In this document: positions 19,646 to 28,233 of the stretch, one piece after another | Numbering within the stretch: the stretch's first letter is position 1 | Layout of the letters: the number at the start of each line of letters is the position of its first letter | NCBI RefSeq assembly: GCF_937900395.1 | Contig: NZ_CALCDX010000045.1 | Span: forward strand, 1 to 64,000 | Reading direction: 5' to 3' | Length of the DNA: 64,000 nucleotides | From: an uncultured Caulobacter sp. | GTDB taxonomy: Bacteria > Pseudomonadota > Alphaproteobacteria > Caulobacterales > Caulobacteraceae | The notes under the pieces: model-generated | Database searches by the model: none | Told to the model about the DNA's origin: nothing | The model's input: only the letters and a program-made list of their open reading frames with translations | Program-made: the position numbers and the translations under genes

Positions 19646-19895
19646 TTATGTTTCAAGCACTCCGTTGGCTATCGCCCAGTTTGCTGGTCTGCAGAATTCA
19701 TTGTCGGTGATGCGCCCCTCCGAAACTCCTTCAGAAACACTCAGAGTCCGCTCCACCAGAGGACCGACAGGCGGAGCGATCAGGGAGCACGGAAGAGCAG
19801 ATCAGCGGGGTGCGGCAAGAGCAGGACGCCGGCGCGCAGGTGTCCGCCGGTCGCCATTGGGCGCTGCCGCCCACCATGGCGTCAACGACCCAGCG

Positions 19896-20429
19896 TCATC
19901 TAATCCGCCGCTTCTCCAGCTTCCGCGCCAAAGTTCGGCGATGCATGCCAAGACGCCGGGCTGTTTCGGAAATGTTGAAGTCGGTCTCGACCAAGGTCTG
20001 GTGAATCCGCTCCCATTCCAGGTTCTTAATTGATGTAGCCTGTTGGCCAATGGCGGTGTCGACATCGCCCTCGCCCTTCCTGAAGGCCGCCTCGATATCG
20101 TCGGTGTTCGATGGCTTGGCCAGGTAATGGCTCGCGCCGAGCTTGATGGCTTCAACAGCCGTGGCGATGCTGGCGAAGCCCGTCAGGACCACGATCAACA
20201 TGGACGGGTCGTGCTCAGCTAGGGCGCGCACGCAAGCAAGGCCGGACTCGCCGTCCAGCTTCAGGTCGATCACGGCGTAGCGTGGCGCGAAAACCGTCAA
20301 CGCCGTGATCGCCTCGTCCAAGCCGCGAGCGTGTGCAACTTCGTAGCCGCGGCGCTCGAAGGAGCGTTTCAGCGTGGCGGCGAACTTCTCATCGTCCTCG
20401 ATGATAATCAGCTTGCGGTCAGTCGACAC
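19896..20429 (-). CDS. regA: Redox response regulator RegA/PrrA family
   Basis: Response regulator of 177 residues that works with RegB to adjust respiratory genes to redox state. The receiver domain has the acidic IIEDDE near residue 8-13, the phospho-acceptor Asp in VIDLKLDGESG near 55 and the Lys in LAKPSNTDD near 105. The C-terminal Fis-type helix-turn-helix (ISETARRLGMHRRTLARKL) is highly conserved in RegA. GTG 20429 is the start; the longer frame is the tail of regB read out of frame. It overlaps the regB stop by 11 bases and closes the cyo-surf1-regB-regA transcription unit. Confidence 0.93.
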   Translation of the reverse strand: MSTDRKLIIIEDDEKFAATLKRSFERRGYEVAHARGLDEAITALTVFAPRYAVIDLKLDGESGLACVRALAEHDPSMLIVVLTGFASIATAVEAIKLGASHYLAKPSNTDDIEAAFRKGEGDVDTAIGQQATSIKNLEWERIHQTLVETDFNISETARRLGMHRRTLARKLEKRRIR

Positions 20430-21774
20430 GATGGCCTCCGATCTCGAGCGATGACAGCGGCAGGTCCAGGACGACCCGCGCGCCGCCTTCGGGACGGTTC
20501 GCGGCGCTGACGCGACCACCCAACTTGCGCAGCACATTGACGACCAGGAACAGGCCCAATCCGCCGCCGTCCCGCTCCTTGGTGGAATTATACGGCGTAC
20601 CAAGGGCTTCAAGCGTGGCGTTGGTGAACCCCGCCCCGTCATCCTCGACCTCGATCCGGATCCAGCCGTTCCGTATCACCGCCATCAGCCGCGTCGTCGC
20701 GGCCGAAGCCTCGAGCGCATTATCGAGCACGTTGTGGATCACCTGTTTCAGGGTCGACTCGGCGACGATCGGCGTCGCATCCAGAAGGTCCGTGTCATAG
20801 ATCAGATTGTGCTCGGCGCGACTGGCTCGCCACTCGGCGACAACCTCGTCCATGAAGGCGCGCAGCGTACTCGCCCTCACCTCACCGCTTCGGGCTTCGC
20901 CGGCGGACTGCAGGACCCCGCTGACGATCGCCTTGCAGCGGCTCACCTCGCCCCGCATATCCTCCAGCTCCTGGGCCAGTTCGGGGTTGGCGGCGAAAAA
21001 GGGCAGGCGGCGCCAATCGCCGAGGATGACGTCCAGCGTCGCCAGCGGCGTGCCCAGCTCATGCGCCGCGCCAGAGGCGAGAAGGCCCATGCGGACGATA
21101 TGGGTTTCCTCCGCCGCCTGCTGGCGCAACTCGGCCAGCCGCGCGTCGTGCCGGCGCAGATTGGTGTTGATCTTGCCGACGAAGGTCACGAGCAACAGGG
21201 CGTCCAGCACGACGCCGATCAGCATGCCCATGACGAACAGCTCGAAGAAGGCCTGGTCGCTGAGGCCGGTCGTGATGATCGGACGATTGAACGCGATCAG
21301 CCCAACGAAGCAAAAGCTGATCAGCGCCACGATCGCCCAGGTCGCCCAAGCCTCGAGCAGCACCGCGCCCAGGATCACGTGCAGCAGATAGAGGGTGGTG
21401 AACGGATTGGTCGCGCCGCCGCTGAAATAGAGCTGGACGGTCAGAGCGAGGGCGTCGAGCGTCAGGGCGGCGAAGAGGTCGTAGGGCCCCAACGGCTCGG
21501 CGCGCTTGAGACGAAGCAGGCTGAACAGGTTCAGCGCCACCAGCGCCGCCAGGACCAGCATCATCTCGAAGAGCGGCAGCTTGAAGCGCAGCCCGAAATT
21601 CACCGCCAGGATCGTCACCACCTGGCCGGCCACGGCGATCCAGCGCAGTTGGATCAGCTGCAGCATGTTCTGTCGAGCGATCGCGTCCGAGGGACCGTTG
21701 GCGTTCTCGGCCGCGCGCGCGCCCGACAGCCAGCCCGAGACGCCGGAGATCAGGAAGCTGGCGCCAGGCGTCAT
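20419..21774 (-). CDS. regB: Redox sensor histidine kinase RegB/PrrB family
   Basis: Membrane-bound kinase of 451 residues. Six hydrophobic segments lie between residues about 40 and 200. The GGATNPF heptapeptide in the loop before helix 4 is the conserved quinone-binding signature of RegB. The phosphorylated His is in GAAHELGTPLAT near 238, and the Cys in SRCKAIVSGVL matches the redox-active cysteine described for Rhodobacter RegB. ATP-binding N and G boxes are VIHNVLDNALEA and GGGLGLFLV. The gene overlaps surf1 by four bases, so a sensor of quinone redox state is encoded with a quinol oxidase. Confidence 0.94.
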   Translation of the reverse strand: MTPGASFLISGVSGWLSGARAAENANGPSDAIARQNMLQLIQLRWIAVAGQVVTILAVNFGLRFKLPLFEMMLVLAALVALNLFSLLRLKRAEPLGPYDLFAALTLDALALTVQLYFSGGATNPFTTLYLLHVILGAVLLEAWATWAIVALISFCFVGLIAFNRPIITTGLSDQAFFELFVMGMLIGVVLDALLLVTFVGKINTNLRRHDARLAELRQQAAEETHIVRMGLLASGAAHELGTPLATLDVILGDWRRLPFFAANPELAQELEDMRGEVSRCKAIVSGVLQSAGEARSGEVRASTLRAFMDEVVAEWRASRAEHNLIYDTDLLDATPIVAESTLKQVIHNVLDNALEASAATTRLMAVIRNGWIRIEVEDDGAGFTNATLEALGTPYNSTKERDGGGLGLFLVVNVLRKLGGRVSAANRPEGGARVVLDLPLSSLEIGGHRVD

Positions 21775-22508
21775 TCGTCCTCTTTCCGATGGGTTCGACG
21801 CGCGTCAGCCACGACGTAGACCGCCGCGCCGCCCGTCAGCAGGGCAAGACCGAACCAGGTCAGGGCATAGATAAGATGGCTGTTGGGAAAACGCACGACG
21901 GTCAATCCGCCGCGGGGCCATCCGCCGGGGTTGGAGGTCGCGTCAGCGTCGACGAAATAGGGCGCCAGGGTCGTGATCCCTTGCGTGCGTCCGATGGCCT
22001 GGACATCGCGCGAGTACCAGCGTCCTTCGTCCGGTCGGTTGGCCCGCAGGAAGCCGCCGCCGGGCTCGCTGAGACGCAGCAATCCCACGACGGTGACCGG
22101 ACCCGGCGCCTGGCCGGCGATGCGGGTGTCCGGCGTCTTGCGGGCGATGGGGACGAAGCCGCGATTGACCAGGACCGTAAAACCCTGCTCGGCCCGCAAG
22201 GGCGTCATCACCCAGAAGCCGGGACCAAGCTCGGTCACCGCCTGGGTCAGGACCTCGCGCTGATGATCGTAGACGCCGACGAGGCGCACCCGGCGATAGG
22301 CATCGCCTTCCCGGGTAAGCCCCGCCCATTGCGCCGGCTCGGGAGGCGGAACCGGCGCCGCCTGGAGGCGCTGCTCGACGCGGGCGATCAGGTCGAGCTT
22401 CCAGGCGCGCCGCTGGACCTGCCACGCGCCGAGCGCGGCGAACAACACCGTGAAGGCCACGCAGAGGCCGATCAGGACGATCGACCGCGTGCGCAGCCCC
22501 TGGGTCAC
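21771..22508 (-). CDS. SURF1 family oxidase assembly protein
   Basis: A 245-residue membrane protein that helps insert heme into terminal oxidases. It has one membrane helix near the N-terminus (residues about 8-27, ending GAWQVQRR) and one at the C-terminus (LIYALTWFGLALLTGG), with a periplasmic domain between. GFWVMTPL and VLVNRGFVP are family motifs. The GTG start at 22508 overlaps the cyoD stop region and the stop overlaps regB (ATGA). In Paracoccus a second SURF1 (Surf1q) serves the quinol oxidase, and operon position suggests the same here, which may mean the oxidase carries heme A. Confidence 0.92.
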   Translation of the reverse strand: MTQGLRTRSIVLIGLCVAFTVLFAALGAWQVQRRAWKLDLIARVEQRLQAAPVPPPEPAQWAGLTREGDAYRRVRLVGVYDHQREVLTQAVTELGPGFWVMTPLRAEQGFTVLVNRGFVPIARKTPDTRIAGQAPGPVTVVGLLRLSEPGGGFLRANRPDEGRWYSRDVQAIGRTQGITTLAPYFVDADATSNPGGWPRGGLTVVRFPNSHLIYALTWFGLALLTGGAAVYVVADARRTHRKEDE

Positions 22509-22888
22509 GGCATCTGCTGCATGTCGTGCGCCGTCGCCGGCATCATGTGGGTGTTCAGATTGTGCATCACCCACAGCGAGCCGCTCAGCGTGATGATCAC
22601 CAGGATCAGGGTGAACATCAGGGCTAGCAGGGTCCATCCGCCCTCCGAACGCGCGTTCATGTGCAGGAAGTAGATCATGTGGACCAGCACCTGGATCACC
22701 GCCAGACCCATCACCGCGACGGCGGTCATCTGGGGGGTCGGCAGGACATGGCCCATGACCAACCAGAACGGGATGGCCGTCAGGATCACCGCCAAGACGA
22801 AACCGATGACGTAGTCTTTCAGCGAGCCGTGGGCGCCGTCGTGGTGCTCGTCGTGCGCGTGGTGCGCGTCATGGCTGGCCGCGCTCAT
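22505..22888 (-). CDS. cyoD: Cytochrome bo3/ba3 quinol oxidase subunit IV
   Basis: Small accessory subunit of the quinol oxidase, 127 residues with three membrane helices (about 27-46, 53-74 and 84-107). A His-rich N-terminus ([14 protein letters not shown]) precedes the conserved [19 protein letters not shown] helix. ATG 22888 overlaps the cyoC stop (ATGA). A longer frame reaching 23395 overlaps cyoC entirely and is rejected. Confidence 0.94.
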   Translation of the reverse strand: MSAASHDAHHAHDEHHDGAHGSLKDYVIGFVLAVILTAIPFWLVMGHVLPTPQMTAVAVMGLAVIQVLVHMIYFLHMNARSEGGWTLLALMFTLILVIITLSGSLWVMHNLNTHMMPATAHDMQQMP

Positions 22889-23511
22889 TTCAGGACTCCG
22901 AGCAGGTAGACAAACGAGAAGACGCCGATCCAGACGACGTCGAGGAAGTGCCAGAACATCGACAGGCACATCAGGCGGCGCTTCATCTCGGCGCCGAGAC
23001 CGCGCTGGGCGACCTGGACCATCAGGGTGACCAGCCAGATGATGCCGAAGGTCACGTGCAGGCCGTGCGTGCCGACCAACACGAAGAACGACGACAGGAA
23101 CGCGCTGCGCTGCGGACCGGCGCCTTCGCTGATCAGGTGATGGAACTCGTAGAGCTCCAGCGACAGGAAGCCGAGGCCCAGCAGGCCGGTGATCGCCAGC
23201 CAGGCCAGGACCGGCCTTACCTTCTTGGCCTGAGCCGAGATCATCGCGAAGCCGTAGGTGATCGACGACAGCAGCAGCAGGCCCGTGTTGACAGCCACCA
23301 GCGGCAGGTCGAACAGGTCCGCGCCCGACGGGCCGGCCGCGTAGTTGCGGCCGAGCACGGCATAGGTCGCGAACAACACCGCGAAGATCAGGCAATCGCT
23401 CATCAGGTAGATCCAGAACCCCAGCAGGGTCCCGTTCTCCGGATGGTGCTCCTTGGTCAGGTAGAAGCGGCTCTTGTCCGCCTCGGTGAGGGCATGGGCT
23501 TGAGAGGCCAT
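22885..23511 (-). CDS. cyoC: Cytochrome bo3/ba3 quinol oxidase subunit III
   Basis: Subunit III of the heme-copper quinol oxidase, 208 residues with five membrane helices. [20 protein letters not shown] near residue 30 and the later [18 protein letters not shown] helix are the family signatures. It starts two bases after the cyoB stop. Function is structural, stabilising subunit I and proton pumping. Confidence 0.95.
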   Translation of the reverse strand: MASQAHALTEADKSRFYLTKEHHPENGTLLGFWIYLMSDCLIFAVLFATYAVLGRNYAAGPSGADLFDLPLVAVNTGLLLLSSITYGFAMISAQAKKVRPVLAWLAITGLLGLGFLSLELYEFHHLISEGAGPQRSAFLSSFFVLVGTHGLHVTFGIIWLVTLMVQVAQRGLGAEMKRRLMCLSMFWHFLDVVWIGVFSFVYLLGVLK

Positions 23512-23513
23512 GG

Positions 23514-25511
23514 TCAGGTCAGGCTCCGCAGGGCTTCGGTGCGCGCGTCCTCGACGCGGATGACCTCCTCGGCCGGGATGTAATAGTCACGCTTGAAGTT
23601 GAAGGTGTGGGCGATCGCGGCGCCGATCAGGGCGACGAACGAAACGGCCGCCAGCCACCAGATGTGCCAGATCAGCGCAAAGCCCAGCACCACGCTGATC
23701 CCAGCCAGGACCACGCCCGCGCCGGTGTTGGCGGGCATGTGGATCGGGATGAAGCCGGTCGTCGGGCGCTGATAGCCTCGCGCCTTCATGTCCCACCAGG
23801 CGTCAAGCTCGCTCACCACCGGCGTGAAGGCGAAGTTGTAGGCCGGCGGCGGCGACGAGGTCGACCACTCCAGCGTCCGGCCGCCCCAGGGGTCGCCGGT
23901 GACGTCGCGCAGGGCTTCGCGGTTGCGGATGCTGACGACGATCTGGACCAGGAAGGCCACGATCCCGCACAGGATGATCACCGCGCCGATGGCCGCGATC
24001 ACGAACCAGATCTGCAAGCTGGGATCCTCGAAGTGGCTCATGCGACGGGTCACCCCCATCAGGCCCAGCACATAGAGCGGGGTGAAGGCGACCCAGAAGC
24101 CGACCAGCCAGCACCAGAACGAAACCTTGCCCCAGAACGGATCCAGCTTGAAGCCGAAGGCCTTGGGGAACCAGTAGGTGATGCCGGCGAACATGCCGAA
24201 CACCACGCCGCCGATGATGACGTTGTGGAAGTGGGCGATCAGGAACAGGCTGTTGTGCAGAACGAAGTCGGCGGGCGGAACGGCCAGCAGCACGCCGGTC
24301 ATGCCGCCGATCACGAAGGTGACCATGAAGCCGACGGTCCACAGCATGGGGACCTCGAACCGGATGCGACCGCGGTACATCGTGAACAGCCAGTTGAAGA
24401 TCTTCGCGCCCGTCGGGATCGAGATGATCATCGTCGTGATCCCGAAGAACGAGTTCACGCTCGCGCCCGAGCCCATCGTGAAGAAGTGGTGCAGCCAGAC
24501 GATGTAGGACAGGATCGTGATGACGACGGTGGCGTAGACCATCGAGCTGTAGCCGAACAGGCGCTTGCCGCAGAAGGTCGAGACGACTTCCGAGAACACG
24601 CCGAAGGCCGGCAGGATCAGGATGTAGACCTCCGGGTGACCCCAGATCCAGATCAGGTTCACGTACATCATCGGGTTGCCGCCGAAGTCGTTCGTGAAGA
24701 AGTTGGTCAGCAGGTAGCGGTCGGCGGTCAGCAGGGCCAGGGTGGCCGTCAGGATCGGGAAGGTCGCCACGATCAGGACGTTGGTGCACAGGGCGGTCCA
24801 GGTGAAGACCGGCATCTTCATCAGGCTCATGCCCGGCGCGCGCATCTTGATGATGGTCACGACCAGGTTGATGCCCGAGAGCGTCGTCCCGACCCCCGCG
24901 ACCTGCAGGGCCCAGATGTAGTAGTCGACCCCGACGTCGGGGCTGTAGGCCAGGTTCGACAGCGGCGGATAGGCCAGCCAGCCGGTGCGGGCGAACTCGC
25001 CCACGAACAGCGAGGCCATGACCAGCACAGCGCCGCCGACCGTCATCCAGAAGCTGAAATTGTTCAGGAATGGAAAGGCCACGTCGCGCGCGCCGATCTG
25101 CAGCGGCACCGACAGGTTCATCAGGCCCGTGACCAGCGGCATGGCCACGAAGAAGATCATGATCACGCCGTGGGCGGTGAAGATCTGGTCGTAGTGGTGC
25201 GGCGGCAGGTAGCCGGCGACCTCGCCGAACGCCATGGCCTGCTGGGCCCGCATCATCAGGGCGTCGGCGAAGCCGCGCAGCAGCATGACGATGGCCAGGA
25301 TGATGTACATCACCCCGATCTTCTTGTGGTCGACGCTGGTCAGCCACTCGCGCCACAGATAGCCCCACAGCTTGTAGCGGGTCAGCAGGCCCAGCACCGT
25401 CAGGCCGCCCAGGGCCACCATGGCGAAGGTGGCGAGCAGTATGGGCTCGTGCAGCGGAATGGCGTCCCAGGTGAGACGGCCGAAGATGAATTTGACGAGG
25501 TCCGGGGACAT
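23514..25511 (-). CDS. cyoB: Cytochrome bo3/ba3 quinol oxidase subunit I
   Basis: Catalytic subunit, 665 residues, that oxidises ubiquinol and reduces oxygen while pumping protons. Heme and copper ligands are visible: the low-spin heme His in IFTAHGVIM, the CuB His and cross-linked Tyr in WGHPEVYI, the His pair in WLHHFFTMG and the two heme His in LIAHFHNVI. The quinol site residues known from E. coli (Arg and Asp in [10 protein letters not shown], His and Gln in HHYDQIF) are all present, which separates it from cytochrome c oxidases. About fifteen membrane helices. No cyoE (heme O synthase) gene follows in this operon. Confidence 0.97.
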   Translation of the reverse strand: MSPDLVKFIFGRLTWDAIPLHEPILLATFAMVALGGLTVLGLLTRYKLWGYLWREWLTSVDHKKIGVMYIILAIVMLLRGFADALMMRAQQAMAFGEVAGYLPPHHYDQIFTAHGVIMIFFVAMPLVTGLMNLSVPLQIGARDVAFPFLNNFSFWMTVGGAVLVMASLFVGEFARTGWLAYPPLSNLAYSPDVGVDYYIWALQVAGVGTTLSGINLVVTIIKMRAPGMSLMKMPVFTWTALCTNVLIVATFPILTATLALLTADRYLLTNFFTNDFGGNPMMYVNLIWIWGHPEVYILILPAFGVFSEVVSTFCGKRLFGYSSMVYATVVITILSYIVWLHHFFTMGSGASVNSFFGITTMIISIPTGAKIFNWLFTMYRGRIRFEVPMLWTVGFMVTFVIGGMTGVLLAVPPADFVLHNSLFLIAHFHNVIIGGVVFGMFAGITYWFPKAFGFKLDPFWGKVSFWCWLVGFWVAFTPLYVLGLMGVTRRMSHFEDPSLQIWFVIAAIGAVIILCGIVAFLVQIVVSIRNREALRDVTGDPWGGRTLEWSTSSPPPAYNFAFTPVVSELDAWWDMKARGYQRPTTGFIPIHMPANTGAGVVLAGISVVLGFALIWHIWWLAAVSFVALIGAAIAHTFNFKRDYYIPAEEVIRVEDARTEALRSLT

Positions 25512-25528
25512 TTGACGTCTCTAGGAAA

Positions 25529-26605
25529 TCAGCGCGCCGAGGGGCCGGCGAAAGGAGCGCACAGGGCGGCGACGAACGAGCGGAAACCACCGCCCTGTTC
25601 GCCACGCCGGACGCGCTTGTCGTATTCGAGGGTGGTGACGTTGTAGACGCCGGCCATCCCGAGGCCGCCCTTGGCGTCGATCGCCATCATGTCGTGCTGG
25701 CACATCTTGCCCGGCTCGACGCAGCGGTTGACCGCCTTGTGGAAGAGGTCGGCGTCCACGGCGGCGAAGCGCTGGGGCGGGACCCTCTCGCTGGGCTTTT
25801 CAAGGACGAGGTAGCGCGAGCCGTCCAGGCGGCCGCCGCCCTTGCGGACCTCCTCGGTCCAGCGCGCGAACGCGTCCTCGCTCATGCCGCGGAACTTGAA
25901 GCGCATGTGCGAGAAGCCCTCGCCGCTGTAGTTGGCCGAGAAGCCGTCATAGACGCCCGGCTTGTTGATCACCGCGTGCAGCTTGGTCGTCATGCCGGGC
26001 ATGGCGTAGATCTGGCCGGCCAGGGCCGGCACGTAGAACGAGTTCATCACCGACGAGCTGGTCAGCTCGAAGTTCAGCGGCCGATCGACCGGCGCGGCCA
26101 TCTCGTTGACCGTGGCGATCCCCAGCTCCGGGTAGATGAACAGCCACTTCCAATCGAGGGCCACGACCTGGACCTTCAGCGGCTTGACGTTCTCGGCCGA
26201 GCGGCCCGGCGCGATGCGATCCAGCGGACGATAGGGGTCCAGCAGGTGGGTGCTGCTCCAGGTCACCGCGCCCAAGATGGTGATGATCACCAGCGGCGCG
26301 GCCCAGATCACGATCTCCAACCGGGTGGAGTGGTGCCAGTCTGGATCGTACTTGGCCGCCTCGTTCGAGCGCCGGTACTTCCACGCGAAGAACAGCGTCA
26401 AGGCGATCACCGGCACGATGATCAGCAGCATCAGCACGGTCGCAATGATGATCAGGTCGCGCTGCTGGGCGGCGATGTCGCCGGAAGGGTTCATGACGAC
26501 CCAGTCGCAGCCGCCCAGCGCCAGTATCAGCGGCGTCAGAGCGAGCATCTTCAGCGGGATCGAGCTTTTCTTGAGCCTGAAATTCAGTCGCATGGGCGCG
26601 CTCAT
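25529..26605 (-). CDS. cyoA: Cytochrome bo3/ba3 quinol oxidase subunit II
   Basis: Subunit II of the quinol oxidase. The signal peptide ends in a lipobox (LALGGC), so the mature protein is a lipoprotein anchored also by two membrane helices (about residues 45-70 and 95-115). The CuA Cys pair of cytochrome c oxidases is missing; the matching segment reads SGEGFSHMRF, as expected for a quinol oxidase. The start is taken at ATG 26605; ATG 26593 is an alternative and the longer frame to 26674 runs through the promoter region. First gene of the operon; the next gene starts 17 bases after its stop. Confidence 0.94.
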   Translation of the reverse strand: MSAPMRLNFRLKKSSIPLKMLALTPLILALGGCDWVVMNPSGDIAAQQRDLIIIATVLMLLIIVPVIALTLFFAWKYRRSNEAAKYDPDWHHSTRLEIVIWAAPLVIITILGAVTWSSTHLLDPYRPLDRIAPGRSAENVKPLKVQVVALDWKWLFIYPELGIATVNEMAAPVDRPLNFELTSSSVMNSFYVPALAGQIYAMPGMTTKLHAVINKPGVYDGFSANYSGEGFSHMRFKFRGMSEDAFARWTEEVRKGGGRLDGSRYLVLEKPSERVPPQRFAAVDADLFHKAVNRCVEPGKMCQHDMMAIDAKGGLGMAGVYNVTTLEYDKRVRRGEQGGGFRSFVAALCAPFAGPSAR

Positions 26606-26647
26606 ACGCTCGGGCGCCGCGACGCAACATTGGACCGTTTGTCCTAG

Positions 26648-26674
26648 GTCAAGCGTCCGCTTGACGATGATCAA
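26648..26674. promoter_or_regulatory. FNR/FixK-like box in cyoA-MFS intergenic region
   Basis: TTGAC-GATG-ATCAA at 26661-26674 matches the FNR/FixK consensus TTGAT-N4-ATCAA at nine of ten positions, centred about 63 bases upstream of the cyoA ATG. It overlaps a second perfect inverted repeat, GTCAAG-CGTCCG-CTTGAC (26648-26665). The region is shared with the divergent MFS gene, so either promoter could be affected. Oxygen-responsive control would fit a terminal oxidase operon. Confidence 0.5.
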
Positions 26675-26824
26675 CCGGCGCCGCCTTTGGCCTGGGCGGC
26701 GTCGTGGAGCCGGAGCGCTCTGAAGGCGTTTGCCACACGCCCCCCGTTCGCGGCATGCTCGCGCCTAGACCGCCGGCAAGGCGGCGCGAGGCTGGGACGG
26801 AAAACAAGGACGAGGCGCGTCACG

Positions 26825-28156
26825 ATGGCTCACGAATTTGCAGTCCCAACCTCCTCAGGCCTTGAGCGAGACGCGCGCCGCCTCCACGCTGACCATAAGG
26901 GCGCGCGCCCTGGGGAGATCGCCCTGGGCGTCGTTATCGGCCGCACCTCGGAATTCTTCGACTTCTTCGTCTACGCCATCGCCTCGGTGTTGGTGTTCCC
27001 CCAGCTGGTGTTCCCGTTCGTGGACCGGCTGACCGGCGTCATGCTGGCCTTCGCTCTGTTCTCGCTGGCATTCGTGGCGCGGCCGATCGGCTCGGTGATC
27101 TTCGGCGCCATCGACCGGCGCTATGGACGAGGCGTCAAGCTGACGGTCGCGCTCTTCCTGCTGGGCGGATCGACGGCCACCATCAGCTTCCTGCCAAGTT
27201 ACGCCGTCATCGGTCCTCTTTCGATCTGGGCGCTTGCCATCTGCCGGATCGGTCAGGGTCTGGCGCTCGCCGGCGCCTGGGACGGCATGGCCTCTCTGCT
27301 GGCGCTCAACGCGCCCGATAACAAGCGCGGCTGGTACGCGATGATCCCGCAACTGGGCGCGCCGTTCGGCTTCATGCTGGCGAGCGGCCTCTTTGCCTAT
27401 TTCGTCTCGACTCTGGCGCCGGCCGACTTCCTGGACTGGGGATGGCGCTATCCGTTCTTCGCGGCTTTCGCGATCAATGTCGTGGCCCTGTTCGCGCGCC
27501 TACGGATCGTGGCGACCGAAGAGTTCGGCGCCTTGTTCGAAGCCCGGGAGCTGCGCCCCGTGCGGATCGCCAGTCTGGTGCGGGCCGAGGGCGGCAACGT
27601 CCTGATCGGGGCCTTCGCGCCGCTGGCCACCTTCGCGATGTTCCACCTGGTGACCGTCTTCCCCCTGTCCTGGGTGGCCCTGCACGACGACCGCCAGGCC
27701 CTGACCTTCCTGCGCATCGAGCTGATCGGCGCGCTGTTCGGGGTCGCGGGCATCCTGGCCTCCGGCTGGATCGCCGACCGCATCACGCGCCAGAACCAGC
27801 TGGCCCTCTCGGCCCTGCTGATCGGCGCCTTTAGCCTGCTCGCCCCGCGCCTGCTGGACGGCGGTTCGCTGGGCCAGACGGCCTACGTGATCGTCGGCTT
27901 CATCATCCTGGGGCTGTCCTTCGGCCAGGCCGCCGGCGCGGTGAGCTCGGGCTTCTCCAAGCGCTATCGCTATACCGGCGCGGCCGTGACCTCGGACCTG
28001 TCCTGGCTGATCGGCGCGGGCTTCGCGCCTTTGACCGCCCTTGGCCTGGCCAGCCTGTGGGGCCTACCGGCCATCGGTCTCTATCTGGCGTCTGGCGCGA
28101 TCGCGACCCTCCTGGCCCTGACGATCGATCGACGTCGCCGGTTGGGCCGGAAGTAG
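26825..28156 (+). CDS. MFS transporter, metabolite:H+ symporter (MHS) type
   Basis: A 443-residue inner-membrane transporter with twelve predicted helices. EFFDFFVYAIASVLVFPQL in helix 1, the GAIDRRYGRGVKL loop between helices 2 and 3 and WRYPFFAAFAINVVALFARL after helix 6 are typical of the sugar/osmolyte/carboxylate MHS group (ProP, KgtP, ShiA relatives). The substrate cannot be deduced. ATG 26825 has AAGGACGAGG upstream and fits the family N-terminus. It is divergent from cyoA with a 219-base shared promoter region and convergent with the PHP gene. Confidence 0.87.
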   Translation: MAHEFAVPTSSGLERDARRLHADHKGARPGEIALGVVIGRTSEFFDFFVYAIASVLVFPQLVFPFVDRLTGVMLAFALFSLAFVARPIGSVIFGAIDRRYGRGVKLTVALFLLGGSTATISFLPSYAVIGPLSIWALAICRIGQGLALAGAWDGMASLLALNAPDNKRGWYAMIPQLGAPFGFMLASGLFAYFVSTLAPADFLDWGWRYPFFAAFAINVVALFARLRIVATEEFGALFEARELRPVRIASLVRAEGGNVLIGAFAPLATFAMFHLVTVFPLSWVALHDDRQALTFLRIELIGALFGVAGILASGWIADRITRQNQLALSALLIGAFSLLAPRLLDGGSLGQTAYVIVGFIILGLSFGQAAGAVSSGFSKRYRYTGAAVTSDLSWLIGAGFAPLTALGLASLWGLPAIGLYLASGAIATLLALTIDRRRRLGRK

Positions 28157-28233
28157 CCAACAAGCCCTGCGCCGACGTCCACGGCGTTTGGCGCCCACCC
28201 GGCGTTTCAGAAGGCGACCGCGCCGGTGCCGGC

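Noticed and set aside
22889..23395. N-terminal extension of cyoD into cyoC
   Set aside because: It would overlap almost all of cyoC in another frame; the ATG at 22888 with a four-base overlap gives the normal subunit IV.
23607..25646. 679-codon open frame on the plus strand opposite cyoB
   Set aside because: It mirrors the well-supported cyoB gene, is rich in Gln, His, Arg and Asp as expected for antisense frames of high-GC genes, and has no domain.
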